From: Actibacterium sp. 188UL27-1
Lineage (GTDB): Bacteria > Pseudomonadota > Alphaproteobacteria > Rhodobacterales > Rhodobacteraceae
Assembly: GCF_016901225.1 (NCBI RefSeq)
Contig: NZ_JAFEUL010000015.1
Coordinates: 1-64,000, forward strand
Reading direction: 5' to 3'
Length of the DNA stretch: 64,000 bases
Positions within the stretch are counted from its first letter, which is position 1; every line of letters begins with the position of its first letter. Positions 42,469 to 51,191 of this stretch are shown one piece after another. A program made the position numbers and the translations under genes. The notes beneath the pieces are model-generated. The model was not told the DNA's origin, searched no databases, and saw only the letters and a program-made list of their open reading frames with translations.

Positions 42469-44588
42469 TGCGCCTCTCCCTCGCCAATCCAGACGCCCCA
42501 CTCCCCGCACTGCGCACCGACCTGCGCATCAGCGAAAGCGCCCCGGGCCAGGACGGGGGTGAGCGTTGGGTCATCTATGACCCGCTCCGCCACCGCTATT
42601 TCCAGGTGGGCCGCCAGACGCTTCACCTTCTGTCGCTCTGGGGCACCCGCACCACCGCCGCCCTCAAAGCCGCCTATCTTGAGAAATACCGCGCGCCCCT
42701 CGACGATACCGTGATCGAAATGGTGCAAAAGTTCCTCACCACCAATCACCTGACCCAGTCGGGCAAACCGGGCGCGCTGGCGGATCAGCGCGCCCGTACC
42801 CGCAAGACGCTGTTCCAGTGGCTCACTCGCAACTACCTGTTCTTCCGCGTGCCACTGATCCGCCCGCAACCGTTCCTCACGGCGACCTGGCCGCTGGTCG
42901 CCCCGCTTTTCACGCGGGCGGCGACCTATGCAATCATCGCGCTGGGCCTCCTTGGCCTCTGGATGGCCAGCCGCCAACCCCAGGCCTTCTGGTCCTACGC
43001 CACGTCCATGGCCAGTTTCGGCTCCCTTCTGGGCCTTGCCCTCACGCTGGCGGTCACCAAATCGCTCCATGAACTGGGCCACGCCTACCAGGCCCATCGG
43101 CGGGGCTGCCGCGTGCCCGAAATGGGCATCGCCTTCATGGTGCTTTTCCCGATCCTCTACACCGACGTGTCCGAGGCCTGGCGCCTCAAGGCCCGCCGCG
43201 ACCGCGTCATGATCGATGCAGGCGGCGTCTGCGTCGAACTGGCCCTGGCCGCTATCGCCACGCTCCTCTGGGTGTTTCTCCCCGATGGCCCGCTGCGTAT
43301 GGCCGCCTTTATGGTCGCCACCACAGGCTGGATCCTCAGCCTGCTCGTCAACCTCAACCCGTTCATGCGGTTCGACGGCTATTACTTGCTATCCGATCTC
43401 TGGGGCATCCAGAACCTGCAACCCCGCAGCTTCGCCCTTGGCCGCTGGAACCTGCGCCGTGCGCTGTTCGGCGTCACGGATCCCGCGCCGGAACCGCTGC
43501 CGCGCGGCCTGCGCCGCCGCCTCATCGCCTATGCCTATGCCACCTGGATCTACCGGTTCTTCCTGCTCCTCGGTATCGCGCTCCTGGTCTATCATCTGTT
43601 CTTCAAGGCGCTGGGCGTGCTGCTCTTTGTGGTCGAGCTTTACTTCTTCATCGCCCGCCCCATCCTGCGTGAAGCAGGCGAATGGTGGTCCCGCCGCGCC
43701 CAGATCGCCCGCGCGCCGCGCTTCTATGCCACCCTGACCGTCCTCACGGGGCTGATCCTGTTTTGTACCTGGCCGCTGCCCAAAACGCTGAAGCTGCCCG
43801 CGCTGCATTTCGTCGGAACCCAGTTCGACGTCTACCCGAAACACGATGCCCAATTGACCGCGGTCACCGCGCGGATCGGCCAGGCCGTCACCTCCGGGGA
43901 TCCGCTTTTCACCTTCACGCTGCCCGATCTGGCCGCTGAAAAGGCCTCCGCCCAGGCCGAGCTGACGCGGATCGCCACGCAGACCCGCCGCCTGACATCG
44001 GATGCGCAGGATCGCTCAAACGCCATCATCCTGGCCACCGAGCGTCAGCTCTATCAGGAGCGTCTCACCGCCCTTGAGCAGACCGAGGGGCAGCTGGCCG
44101 TCCGGGCCGAGGCGCCGGGCCTTCTGGCTGACATCGCGCCCGACCTGCGCCCCGGCCTCTGGGTCTCCAAAACCACGCTCCTCGCCCGTATCGTCAACCC
44201 CGCCCAGTCCAACATCACCGCCTATATCGCCGAAGAAGATCGCGTCTTCCTCGGTGATCAGCGCCAGGGCACGTTCATTCCCGACGATCCTGCCCGGCCC
44301 AAGACCGCCGTTACCCTGGCCCAGATCGCCGTCTCACGGTCCGAAACCCTTGAGACCCGTGAACTTCTGATGTCCTCTGGCGGTCCCATCGCGACCATCG
44401 CCGACGCCCAGACCGATACCGTGCCCATCGACAATTGGTTCCGCGTCACGGCCACGCCCGATACTGCCGCGCTGCAATCCCCAACCTTGGTGCGCGGCAT
44501 CATCCGGATCAAGGGAGAGCCCGTCTCCCTCGCCACCCGCGCCTTCCGACAAATCGCCCGCGTCCTCGTCCGCGAAGCCGGCTTATAA
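42468..44588 (+). CDS. PqqD-like/M50 site-2 protease/HlyD fusion membrane protein
   Basis: 706 residues. About 15-95 is PqqD-like (GERWVIYDPLRHRYFQVGRQTLHLLSLWG, FLTTNHL). From 130 to 430 there are several transmembrane helices with the M50 zinc motif HELGH (201-205) and the second motif NLNPFMRFDGYYLLSDLWG (295 onward, with Asp303). From about 435 onward comes a HlyD-like lipoyl and coiled-coil domain (KHDAQLTAVTARIGQAVTSGDPLFTFTLPDLAAEKASAQAELTRI ... VRAEAPGLLADIAPDLRPGLWVSKTTLLARI). Such fusions are annotated as peptide zinc metalloprotease. With TolC and two adaptors it replaces the usual ABC ATPase of a type I system. Confidence 0.87.
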   Translation: MRLSLANPDAPLPALRTDLRISESAPGQDGGERWVIYDPLRHRYFQVGRQTLHLLSLWGTRTTAALKAAYLEKYRAPLDDTVIEMVQKFLTTNHLTQSGKPGALADQRARTRKTLFQWLTRNYLFFRVPLIRPQPFLTATWPLVAPLFTRAATYAIIALGLLGLWMASRQPQAFWSYATSMASFGSLLGLALTLAVTKSLHELGHAYQAHRRGCRVPEMGIAFMVLFPILYTDVSEAWRLKARRDRVMIDAGGVCVELALAAIATLLWVFLPDGPLRMAAFMVATTGWILSLLVNLNPFMRFDGYYLLSDLWGIQNLQPRSFALGRWNLRRALFGVTDPAPEPLPRGLRRRLIAYAYATWIYRFFLLLGIALLVYHLFFKALGVLLFVVELYFFIARPILREAGEWWSRRAQIARAPRFYATLTVLTGLILFCTWPLPKTLKLPALHFVGTQFDVYPKHDAQLTAVTARIGQAVTSGDPLFTFTLPDLAAEKASAQAELTRIATQTRRLTSDAQDRSNAIILATERQLYQERLTALEQTEGQLAVRAEAPGLLADIAPDLRPGLWVSKTTLLARIVNPAQSNITAYIAEEDRVFLGDQRQGTFIPDDPARPKTAVTLAQIAVSRSETLETRELLMSSGGPIATIADAQTDTVPIDNWFRVTATPDTAALQSPTLVRGIIRIKGEPVSLATRAFRQIARVLVREAGL

Positions 44589-44691
44589 GGCGCTCCGACA
44601 AGCTTCCCAGGGGCCACAACGCGCGGAATACCCCGAAGCTATGCCAGGGTTTTCGCGTTGACCTGCGCCCACAACCGGGCATCTATCGGCC

Positions 44692-45201
44692 ATGACATTG
44701 CGCGCGCCAACAATTTCAGATGCGTCGAGCATCGCCGCGATTTCGATTGAGGTGTGGATCGGCACCTATATCAAGCGTGGCGTAAACGCCTCCTTCGCGG
44801 ATTATGCGCTAGAGGAATTCACGCCGTCGAAGATTGGCAAACTCATACGTGACCCCAACCAATTTTTCCGTGTCTCAGAAAATGACGAAGGGATTGACGG
44901 TTTCATACGGGTGTCTTCCGCAAGCGTAGCGCCGGTGGCCGGTTGCTCAGACATGGAAATCTCAACTTTCTATGTCCAGCCGCGTCATCACGGCAAGGGT
45001 ATTGGAAAACGCTTATTGAGTGCGGCCCTCGATCATTGCCGCGCAAAAGAAGCCGGGTCTGTCTGGCTCACAACCAACGCAGAAAACGCTCCGGCCATAG
45101 CCTTTTACCTCGCCCAAGGATTTGAGCACGTCGGAGAAACTCATTTCCATATCGCCGACCAAGGGTACCTGAACAATGTGTATTCATTGCAACTGACATG
45201 A
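44692..45201 (+). CDS. GNAT-family N-acetyltransferase
   Basis: 169 residues with the acetyl-CoA fold: TISDASSIAAISIEVWIGTY at the N-terminus, then the CoA-binding motif A FYVQPRHHGKGIGKRLLSAALDHC (pyrophosphate loop R/Q-x-x-G-x-G) and NAENAPAIAFYLAQGFEHVGE (motif B). Substrate unknown. It stands alone between the secretion operon and the inositol cluster. Confidence 0.9.
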   Translation: MTLRAPTISDASSIAAISIEVWIGTYIKRGVNASFADYALEEFTPSKIGKLIRDPNQFFRVSENDEGIDGFIRVSSASVAPVAGCSDMEISTFYVQPRHHGKGIGKRLLSAALDHCRAKEAGSVWLTTNAENAPAIAFYLAQGFEHVGETHFHIADQGYLNNVYSLQLT

Positions 45202-45352
45202 TGTTTCGCCGGGCAGGGGGTGGTCCGGTTCCTTTGCCTTCCCGACGCTCGTAGATATTGCGACAAAGCCGTGGCTTGGGAGAGCTGCGTGGCCTTCCGA
45301 CTGCAGCGCCCGGAGAGCCTAACAAAATCCTGCAGCACCGTCCGAAGCGTAT

Positions 45353-45396
45353 GTATGGGATGTGTATGGTTTGTGCATGGGATCTGTATCGGATGT
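45353..45396. repeat. Four tandem 11-bp repeats
   Basis: GTATGGGATGT, GTATGGTTTGT, GCATGGGATCT and GTATCGGATGT follow one another without gaps, just downstream of the iolJ stop. They resemble a short array of binding sites or a slippage-born mini-tandem; no gene spans them. Confidence 0.6.
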
Positions 45397-45405
45397 GACC
45401 CGGTC

Positions 45406-46233
45406 TTAGCCCTTCAGATCGCGCAGCACCTTTCGGGCGGCGGCCACCATCGGATCATGGGTGTCCTTCAGGACTGCCACGCGATCAAACCGCTCTGGAT
45501 CGCTGTTTACAGCAGCACGCAAAGCGTTGCCAAAGGCCATACGCAGCTCCGTCCCGATGTTGAACTTGCAGATATTTGTGTTCTTGGAGAGATACTTACG
45601 CTGCGCAGTTGATACGCCACTTCCGCCATGGATCACCAATGGTACGTCTGTCAGGGCTTGAATGGCAGCAATCCCGGCCTCGTCTAAACCGTCGCCTGTA
45701 TCCTGTTGTAAATGCACGTTTCCGACCGAAATTGCCATCGCATCCACCCCGGTTTCCCTGGCAAAGACCGCGGCCTCCTCCGGATCCGTCCCGGCCGAAT
45801 TCTCACCGTCCGCATAGCCCACAAATCCGATCTCACCTTCGCAGGAAGCCTTTGATTTATGGGCCATTTCCACGATGGCCGCTGTCTCTTCGATGTTTTG
45901 CTGCAACGGCTTGCGGGAGCCGTCAAACATCACCGAGGTGAAGCCGCAATCCAACGCGTCGCGGCACTCCTCGACCGTATATCCGTGGTCCAGATGTGCG
46001 ACAACGGGAACTTCAACACACTCCGCTAAATGCCTGAACATGCTTGCTAAAACTGGCAGCGGTGTATGTTCACGGCAGCCTGGACCCGCCTGCAAGATCA
46101 CCGCACATCCCTCCGCCTCCGCAGCCATGGCATAGGCGCGCATATCCTCCCAGCCCAGACAGACCAGCCCACCCACAGAATATCTTTGTTTCAAAGCGGG
46201 TTGCAGGACGTCCTTCAGAGTTGCCAGCGTCAT
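45406..46233 (-). CDS. iolJ: Class II aldolase IolJ-type (2-deoxy-5-keto-gluconate-6-phosphate aldolase)
   Basis: 275 residues, class II fructose-bisphosphate aldolase fold. Zinc ligands and catalytic residues appear in PVVAHLDHGYTVEECRDALDCGFTSVMFDGS, CEGEIGFVG, VGNVHL and VIHGGSGV. The role is inferred from context: the last gene of the iolD-C-B-J series, where the aldolase splits DKGP into dihydroxyacetone phosphate and malonate semialdehyde. The ATG overlaps the iolB stop by 4 nt. A generic FBP aldolase is the alternative. Confidence 0.88.
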   Translation of the reverse strand: MTLATLKDVLQPALKQRYSVGGLVCLGWEDMRAYAMAAEAEGCAVILQAGPGCREHTPLPVLASMFRHLAECVEVPVVAHLDHGYTVEECRDALDCGFTSVMFDGSRKPLQQNIEETAAIVEMAHKSKASCEGEIGFVGYADGENSAGTDPEEAAVFARETGVDAMAISVGNVHLQQDTGDGLDEAGIAAIQALTDVPLVIHGGSGVSTAQRKYLSKNTNICKFNIGTELRMAFGNALRAAVNSDPERFDRVAVLKDTHDPMVAAARKVLRDLKG

Positions 46234-47072
46234 TTGAATTTCGCGATCATGTCCTTGATGCCGGGGATGGTCTCCACCTGATCCGCATGGGAGGGTTGGA
46301 AATACTGCACCAGCGACCGCTGCGTTAACCCGCCCAAAATGGTGAAGTAATACATCTCATAACCCGGCAGAACCGCGCAGGGATGATAGCCGTTATCCAA
46401 GACAATCGTGGAGCCATCGACGATGTGATACGCATCCCCCGGCTTGCCGTCCTCGCGTTGCAGCATCTGCACGCCCGACCCGTGATTGGGCCGGAACCGA
46501 AAGTTGTAGGTCTCGTCATGGCGCGTCTCGTCGGGCAGGCGGTCGGTGTCGTGCTTGTGAGAGGGGAAGCCCGACCAGCCGCCAGCGCCGACCGTGAACA
46601 ACTCCGACACCAGCAAGCGGCCCACCTTGTCGTGATATTTGGTGCCGAGGATGTGTTTGATTTTACGGTGCGTTTTGGTGTCATCGGACCCATACTGCAC
46701 CTTGTCCAACTCATCGCTGCGCACGGCAAACGGATCCAAAACCTGGTCATATTTGGCACCCGCGACAAAGACCTCGGCCTTGTCCGTTTTGCAGATCATT
46801 CGGGCTTTTGTCCCCGCGGGGACATAAACGCCCTCGGGCTCGCCGTCCCACACATCGACCGTGCGATTGCCGATTGATGCGGCATTGAAGCCTTCGATCT
46901 CTACATCAACCGTGCCGGTCGCGGGCACGATGCAGGTCTCGTATCCCGGCACCTGGTAGTCGAAGGCCTGATCCCGTTTCAGATGCACAATGTTGAAATA
47001 GTTCAAGGGCACCATGGGGTCATCCACGTCCACAATGGGCGTGTTGGCGTTGTCATAGGGGGCGATATGCAT
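46230..47072 (-). CDS. iolB: 5-deoxy-glucuronate isomerase IolB
   Basis: 280 residues, double cupin. The typical IolB landmarks are seen: LLVSELFTVGAGGWSGFPSHKHDTD (metal His residues), RHDETYNFRFRPNHGSGVQML, HIVDGSTIVLDNGYHPCAVLPGYEMYYFTILGG. It converts 5-deoxy-D-glucuronate to 5-keto-2-deoxy-gluconate. It lies between iolC (12-bp gap) and iolJ (overlap). Confidence 0.94.
   Translation of the reverse strand: MHIAPYDNANTPIVDVDDPMVPLNYFNIVHLKRDQAFDYQVPGYETCIVPATGTVDVEIEGFNAASIGNRTVDVWDGEPEGVYVPAGTKARMICKTDKAEVFVAGAKYDQVLDPFAVRSDELDKVQYGSDDTKTHRKIKHILGTKYHDKVGRLLVSELFTVGAGGWSGFPSHKHDTDRLPDETRHDETYNFRFRPNHGSGVQMLQREDGKPGDAYHIVDGSTIVLDNGYHPCAVLPGYEMYYFTILGGLTQRSLVQYFQPSHADQVETIPGIKDMIAKFK
46809..46824. 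repeat. 16-bp perfect palindrome TGTCCCCGCGGGGACA, copy 3 (inside iolB)
   Basis: In iolB the palindrome encodes Val-Pro-Ala-Gly-Thr with codons GTC CCC GCG GGG ACA, the same five residues and codons as the copy in the glycosyltransferase gene. Confidence 0.75.
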
Positions 47073-47084
47073 GGGGCAGGTCCT

Positions 47085-48068
47085 TTAGACAGTGGTGGGG
47101 CCGGGATGGTCCGCCAGAAACGCCTCAAGCGTCGGACCGTCAGGCATGGCAGGCGCGCAGCCGGGTTTTGAAACGGTGATGGCAGCGCAGGCCGATCCGC
47201 GCAGGATAGCGGTTTTCAGGTCCATCCCGGCGGCTAGGGAGGCCATCAAACCGGCCATGAAACTGTCGCCGGCGCCGGTCGGTTTCAGAGCTTTTGTCGG
47301 GTAGATACCCGTGCGAATTTCCTTTCCTTCGCAGAAGGTTATTGCGCCTTTTTCACCCATTTTATAGATCACGATCGCAGCCGTCGTATCGGCCAATTCC
47401 CGTGCCTTGGCGCGGCCTTTGTCGACGTCACCTGCCATAAATCCAAATTCCTCGTCGTTGCCGACGATCATGTCGCATTGGGCGGCGGCGCGGCTCAACA
47501 CCTCCTCGGCCACTTGCGGCGAGGGCCAGGAATAGGGGCGATAGTCCACGTCAAAGATGATGGGAAGACCGGCCTTTTGGGCCAGGTCAAAAGCATGGAA
47601 GGTGGCCGTGCGGGACGGTTCTGCGGCAAAGACGGTACCTGCCGTGATGAGGACACCGTAATCTGCATAAGGAACAGCCTCTATATCACTGATATCCATT
47701 TGAAAATCAGCAGCGCCATTGCGGTATATGACCGTCTGGTGATCGTCCAGCCGGCTTTCATAGACGGCCAGGGAGTTGCGGTATTCGCCGCCGACAGGGG
47801 TCACATATTGGGTATCGACGCCGTAGTGTCGCAACTGGTTCACGCAGTATCGCCCGATACTGTCATCAGACACACGTGTCACCAAGGCAGCCTTGCCGCC
47901 GAATTTGCAGATCCCGGCCCCGATATTGGCAGAGCTGCCGCCCAGGCTGGCGGTGAAGGTCTCGCCATCCTCGGTCTTTGTTCCGGGCGGGTCGGGGACG
48001 AAATCCATGCCCGCGCGCCCCAAAATGATGAAGTTATTGGCGCGGATGCCGTCCAGAAGGTTCTCCAT
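47085..48068 (-). CDS. iolC: 5-dehydro-2-deoxygluconokinase IolC
   Basis: 327 residues, PfkB-family sugar kinase. The N-terminal FIILGRAGMDFVPDPPG and SLGGSSANIGAGICKFGG give substrate contacts; KPTGAGDSFMAGLMASLAAG is the C-terminal PfkB signature with the catalytic Asp. It phosphorylates 5-keto-2-deoxy-gluconate. Start ATG 48068 lies 3 bases after the iolD stop. Confidence 0.94.
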   Translation of the reverse strand: MENLLDGIRANNFIILGRAGMDFVPDPPGTKTEDGETFTASLGGSSANIGAGICKFGGKAALVTRVSDDSIGRYCVNQLRHYGVDTQYVTPVGGEYRNSLAVYESRLDDHQTVIYRNGAADFQMDISDIEAVPYADYGVLITAGTVFAAEPSRTATFHAFDLAQKAGLPIIFDVDYRPYSWPSPQVAEEVLSRAAAQCDMIVGNDEEFGFMAGDVDKGRAKARELADTTAAIVIYKMGEKGAITFCEGKEIRTGIYPTKALKPTGAGDSFMAGLMASLAAGMDLKTAILRGSACAAITVSKPGCAPAMPDGPTLEAFLADHPGPTTV

Positions 48069-48071
48069 GGA

Positions 48072-49937
48072 TTACAGGCCCTTGCGCTGACGGGCGCGGG
48101 TGCTCTCGATCTCGGCATGGGCCGCGCGCACCGTGGCATGGTCAGAGATATGGGGGGTCCCGACCTCCCACCAGGTATGGCCCTTGTCGGTCCAGCCGTC
48201 ATAGGCGTCGACCTTCATGGCGATGACGTAGGTTTTGTCGCTGGCCTTGGCGCGGGCGAAGGCATCGGCCAGACCGGCGGGGTTATCCACCGTTTCTGCC
48301 GCGGCCCCCATGGATTTGGCGTGGGCGGCGAAGTCGACGGCGAAGGCTTCGGGAATCGTCGGGGCATCGGAAAGCAGATTGTTGAAGCTCTCATTCCCGG
48401 TGTTGTTTTGCAGTTTGTTGATGACGGCAAAACCGCCATTATCAAGGACGAGAATGATCAGCTTTTTCTGTGTCAAAACTGAAGAATAGATGTCTGAATT
48501 CATCAAAAGATAGGAGCCGTCACCGGTAAAGACGATGGTATCGGCATCGGGCTCAGCCTCGGATTGGGCGATGCGGGCGCCCCAGCCCCCGGCAATCTCG
48601 TAACCCATGCAGGAAAAGCCGAACTCCACATCGACGGTGCCGATATCGAGGGTGCGCCAGTTGGCGGTGACCTCGGCCGGCAGCCCCCCTGCGGCGGCCA
48701 CGATCCGGTCGCGGGGGCCGCAAGCGGCATTCACGGCGCCGATGGCCTGGGCATAGGAGGCGGGACCGTTGCCGATACGGGTATTCTCCGCGACATAGGC
48801 TTGCCAGGCTTTGCGCTCGGCCTGGGCGGTTGCGGTCCAATCCGCAGGCGCGGCGTCGCTGCCGAGAGCGGTGGTTAATGCGGTCAGGCCCAGCTTTGCA
48901 TCGCCGACCACTGTCGTTGACAGGTGTTTGGCGGCATCATGGCGCCCGACATTCAGGCCGATGATCCGGGCATCCCTGGCGAAGGCGGTCCAACTGCCGG
49001 TCGTGAAGTCCTGGAGGCGGGTGCCGACGGCGAGGATGACATCGGCAGCCTCCGCAATGGTGTTGGCGGAGTCCGAACCGGTGACGCCGATGGGGCCGAT
49101 GTTTAGCGGATGATCGTCGCGCATATTCGCCCGGCCCGCGATGGTTTCGACGACGGGGATGCCGGTGGCCTCTGCCAGGGCCGTCAATTCGGCCACGGCA
49201 CCGGAATATTGCACACCGCCCCCTGCGATGATCATGGGGCGTTTGGCGCTGGACAGCAAACTGGCGGCCTCGGCAACCTCGGCTTCGTCGGGTGGCTGGC
49301 GGCGGATGCGATGGACCTGCTCCTTGAAGAAACCCAGAGGATAGTCATAGGTCCAACCTTGCACATCCTGGGGCAGGCCGATGAAGGCCGGGCCGCAATC
49401 GGCGGGATCGAGCATTGTGTTCAACGCGGCCGGCAGAGATTGGATGATCTGGGCGGGATGGGTGATCCGATCCCAGTACCGGCTGACGGATTTGAACGCA
49501 TCGTTGACCCCCACGGTCGGGTTCCCGAAATGCTCTAGCTGCTGCAGCACAGGGTCGGGCAGGCGGGTCAGGAACGTGTCCCCGCAGAGCATCAGCAGAG
49601 GCAGTCGGTTGGCATGGGCGAGTGCTGCAGAGGTCAGAAGGTTGGTCGTGCCGGGCCCCGCGCTGGCTGTGCAGAACATGAAGCGGCGGCGCAGGTGGGC
49701 CTTGGCATAGGCGGCGGCGGCAAATCCCATGCCCTGTTCATTCTGCCCGCGATACAGCGGCAGGGCGCCCTGGTGATCATACAAAGCCTCCCCCAAACAG
49801 GTGACATTGCCGTGGCCAAAGATTCCGAACCCGCCACCGCAGAGCCGCGTCTTGACCCCGTCAATCATGATGTACTGGGCCGCGAGATAGCGGATGATGG
49901 CCTGAGCCGTGGTCAGCGTGACGGTCTGGTCGGACAT
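48072..49937 (-). CDS. iolD: 3D-(3,5/4)-trihydroxycyclohexane-1,2-dione acylhydrolase IolD
   Basis: 621 residues, ThDP-dependent enzyme that opens the inositol-derived ring. The N-terminal ThDP domain (MSDQTVTLTTAQAIIRYLAAQY, GHGNVTCLGEALYD, ASAGPGTTNLLTSAALAHANRLP), a central domain, and the ThDP/Mg motif GDGSYLLMNSDIYSSVL ... LDNGGFAVINKLQNN are present. The reading frame is open far upstream to 51107, but that part is antisense to the dehydrogenase; ATG 49937 gives the correct N-terminus. First gene of the leftward inositol operon. Confidence 0.95.
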   Translation of the reverse strand: MSDQTVTLTTAQAIIRYLAAQYIMIDGVKTRLCGGGFGIFGHGNVTCLGEALYDHQGALPLYRGQNEQGMGFAAAAYAKAHLRRRFMFCTASAGPGTTNLLTSAALAHANRLPLLMLCGDTFLTRLPDPVLQQLEHFGNPTVGVNDAFKSVSRYWDRITHPAQIIQSLPAALNTMLDPADCGPAFIGLPQDVQGWTYDYPLGFFKEQVHRIRRQPPDEAEVAEAASLLSSAKRPMIIAGGGVQYSGAVAELTALAEATGIPVVETIAGRANMRDDHPLNIGPIGVTGSDSANTIAEAADVILAVGTRLQDFTTGSWTAFARDARIIGLNVGRHDAAKHLSTTVVGDAKLGLTALTTALGSDAAPADWTATAQAERKAWQAYVAENTRIGNGPASYAQAIGAVNAACGPRDRIVAAAGGLPAEVTANWRTLDIGTVDVEFGFSCMGYEIAGGWGARIAQSEAEPDADTIVFTGDGSYLLMNSDIYSSVLTQKKLIILVLDNGGFAVINKLQNNTGNESFNNLLSDAPTIPEAFAVDFAAHAKSMGAAAETVDNPAGLADAFARAKASDKTYVIAMKVDAYDGWTDKGHTWWEVGTPHISDHATVRAAHAEIESTRARQRKGL

Positions 49938-50006
49938 GGCGAGCCTGTGATCTGAAGGGGCGTGCAATTGCGTGTTGACGGGGCGGACAAAATGACAGTA
50001 CCGGTT

Positions 50007-50022
50007 TTGCAACCGGTTGCAA
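50007..50022. promoter_or_regulatory. Palindromic operator for the divergent inositol operons
   Basis: TTGCAACCGGTTGCAA is a perfect 16-bp palindrome in the 111-bp gap between the diverging iolD and dehydrogenase genes. Its form is typical of LacI-family operators. TTGACG at 49975-49980 could be a rightward -35 box. No regulator gene lies in the window. Confidence 0.7.
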
Positions 50023-50048
50023 TCACATTCTGAAGGGAGGGCCGCAGC

Positions 50049-51152
50049 ATGTCGACATTGGGTATCGGGATCGTCGGCGGCGGCTATATGGGCAAGGCCC
50101 ATGCGGTGGCGATGTCGGCGGTGGGGGCGGTTTTTGACACCGCTTTGCGTCCACGGTTGGAAGTCGTTTGCGCGCAAAGTGCAGCCTCGGCAGAGCGGTA
50201 TCGCGCGGCCTATGGGTTTGCGCGCGGGACAGCGGAGTGGCGCGATTTGGTGGCGGATCCGGGCGTGGGGGCGGTGGTGATCGCCTCGCCGCAATCGACC
50301 CACCGGGACATTGCGGAAGCCGCCTTTGCCGCCGGAAAGCATGTGTTTTGTGAAAAACCCCTTGGCGAGACGCCCGAGGATAGCCGCGCGATGTTGGCGG
50401 CGGCGCAGGCCTCGGGCTGCGTGCATATGGTGGGGTTCAATTATATCCGCACGCCAGCCTCGCAATTCGCACGGTCCTTGGTGGCCGAGGGGCGGATCGG
50501 TGCGGTCACCTGGTTTCGCGGGGAGCATACCGAGGATTTCCTGGCCGACCCGGCAACGCCCGCCAATTGGCGGACCGAGCATCCCGCCAATGGCACGATG
50601 GGGGATCTGGCCCCCCATATGATCAACGCGGCCCATGCCCTGATCGGGCCGATTGCCCGGCTGAATGCAGTGGTGGAAACCGTGCATGCAGAACGCGACG
50701 GCGTGGCCGTGACCAATGACGACCAGGCCCAGATGATGGTACGGTTCCAGAATGGCGCCCAGGGCCACATGTTTTTCAGCCGGATCGCGATGGGTCGCAA
50801 GATGGGCTATGCCTATGAGATCCACGGGACCAAAGGCGCCATTCGGTTCGATCAGGAGGATCAGAATGCGATCTGGCTTTATACCAGTGATGGACCGGAG
50901 GCTGAACTGGGCTTTCGCAAGATCCTGACCGGGCCTGCCCATCCGAATTATGAACCCTTTTGCCAGGGGCCGGGCCACGGCACCGGCTACCAGGACCAGA
51001 TCATCATCGAGGCGCGGGATTTCCTGCAAGCCATCCATGATGGCAAGCCGGCTTGGCCGACCTTTGAGGAAGGGCTGAACGTGAACCGGGTTGTGGCGGC
51101 GGCCCATGCCTCCAACACAAATGGCCGCTGGGTCGATGTGGTTAATTTTTGA
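50049..51152 (+). CDS. Gfo/Idh/MocA oxidoreductase, inositol dehydrogenase-like
   Basis: 367 residues. Rossmann GIVGGGYMGKAHAVAM, catalytic Lys in FCEKPLGETPED, and the C-terminal domain with GFNYIRTPASQFARSLV, NGTMGDLAPHMINAAHAL (catalytic His position) and GYQDQIIIEARDFLQAI. The ATG has GAAGGGAGG upstream. It probably oxidises an inositol isomer (myo- or scyllo-inositol) to the inosose used by IolE; the exact isomer cannot be read. Confidence 0.88.
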   Translation: MSTLGIGIVGGGYMGKAHAVAMSAVGAVFDTALRPRLEVVCAQSAASAERYRAAYGFARGTAEWRDLVADPGVGAVVIASPQSTHRDIAEAAFAAGKHVFCEKPLGETPEDSRAMLAAAQASGCVHMVGFNYIRTPASQFARSLVAEGRIGAVTWFRGEHTEDFLADPATPANWRTEHPANGTMGDLAPHMINAAHALIGPIARLNAVVETVHAERDGVAVTNDDQAQMMVRFQNGAQGHMFFSRIAMGRKMGYAYEIHGTKGAIRFDQEDQNAIWLYTSDGPEAELGFRKILTGPAHPNYEPFCQGPGHGTGYQDQIIIEARDFLQAIHDGKPAWPTFEEGLNVNRVVAAAHASNTNGRWVDVVNF

Positions 51153-51191
51153 AGGATCCGCCCCACGGCGCGCAACATAAAGGCAACTGAA

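Noticed and set aside
49938-51107. N-terminal extension of IolD by about 390 residues
   Set aside because: The open frame is antisense to the dehydrogenase at 50049; the standard IolD N-terminus begins at 49937.
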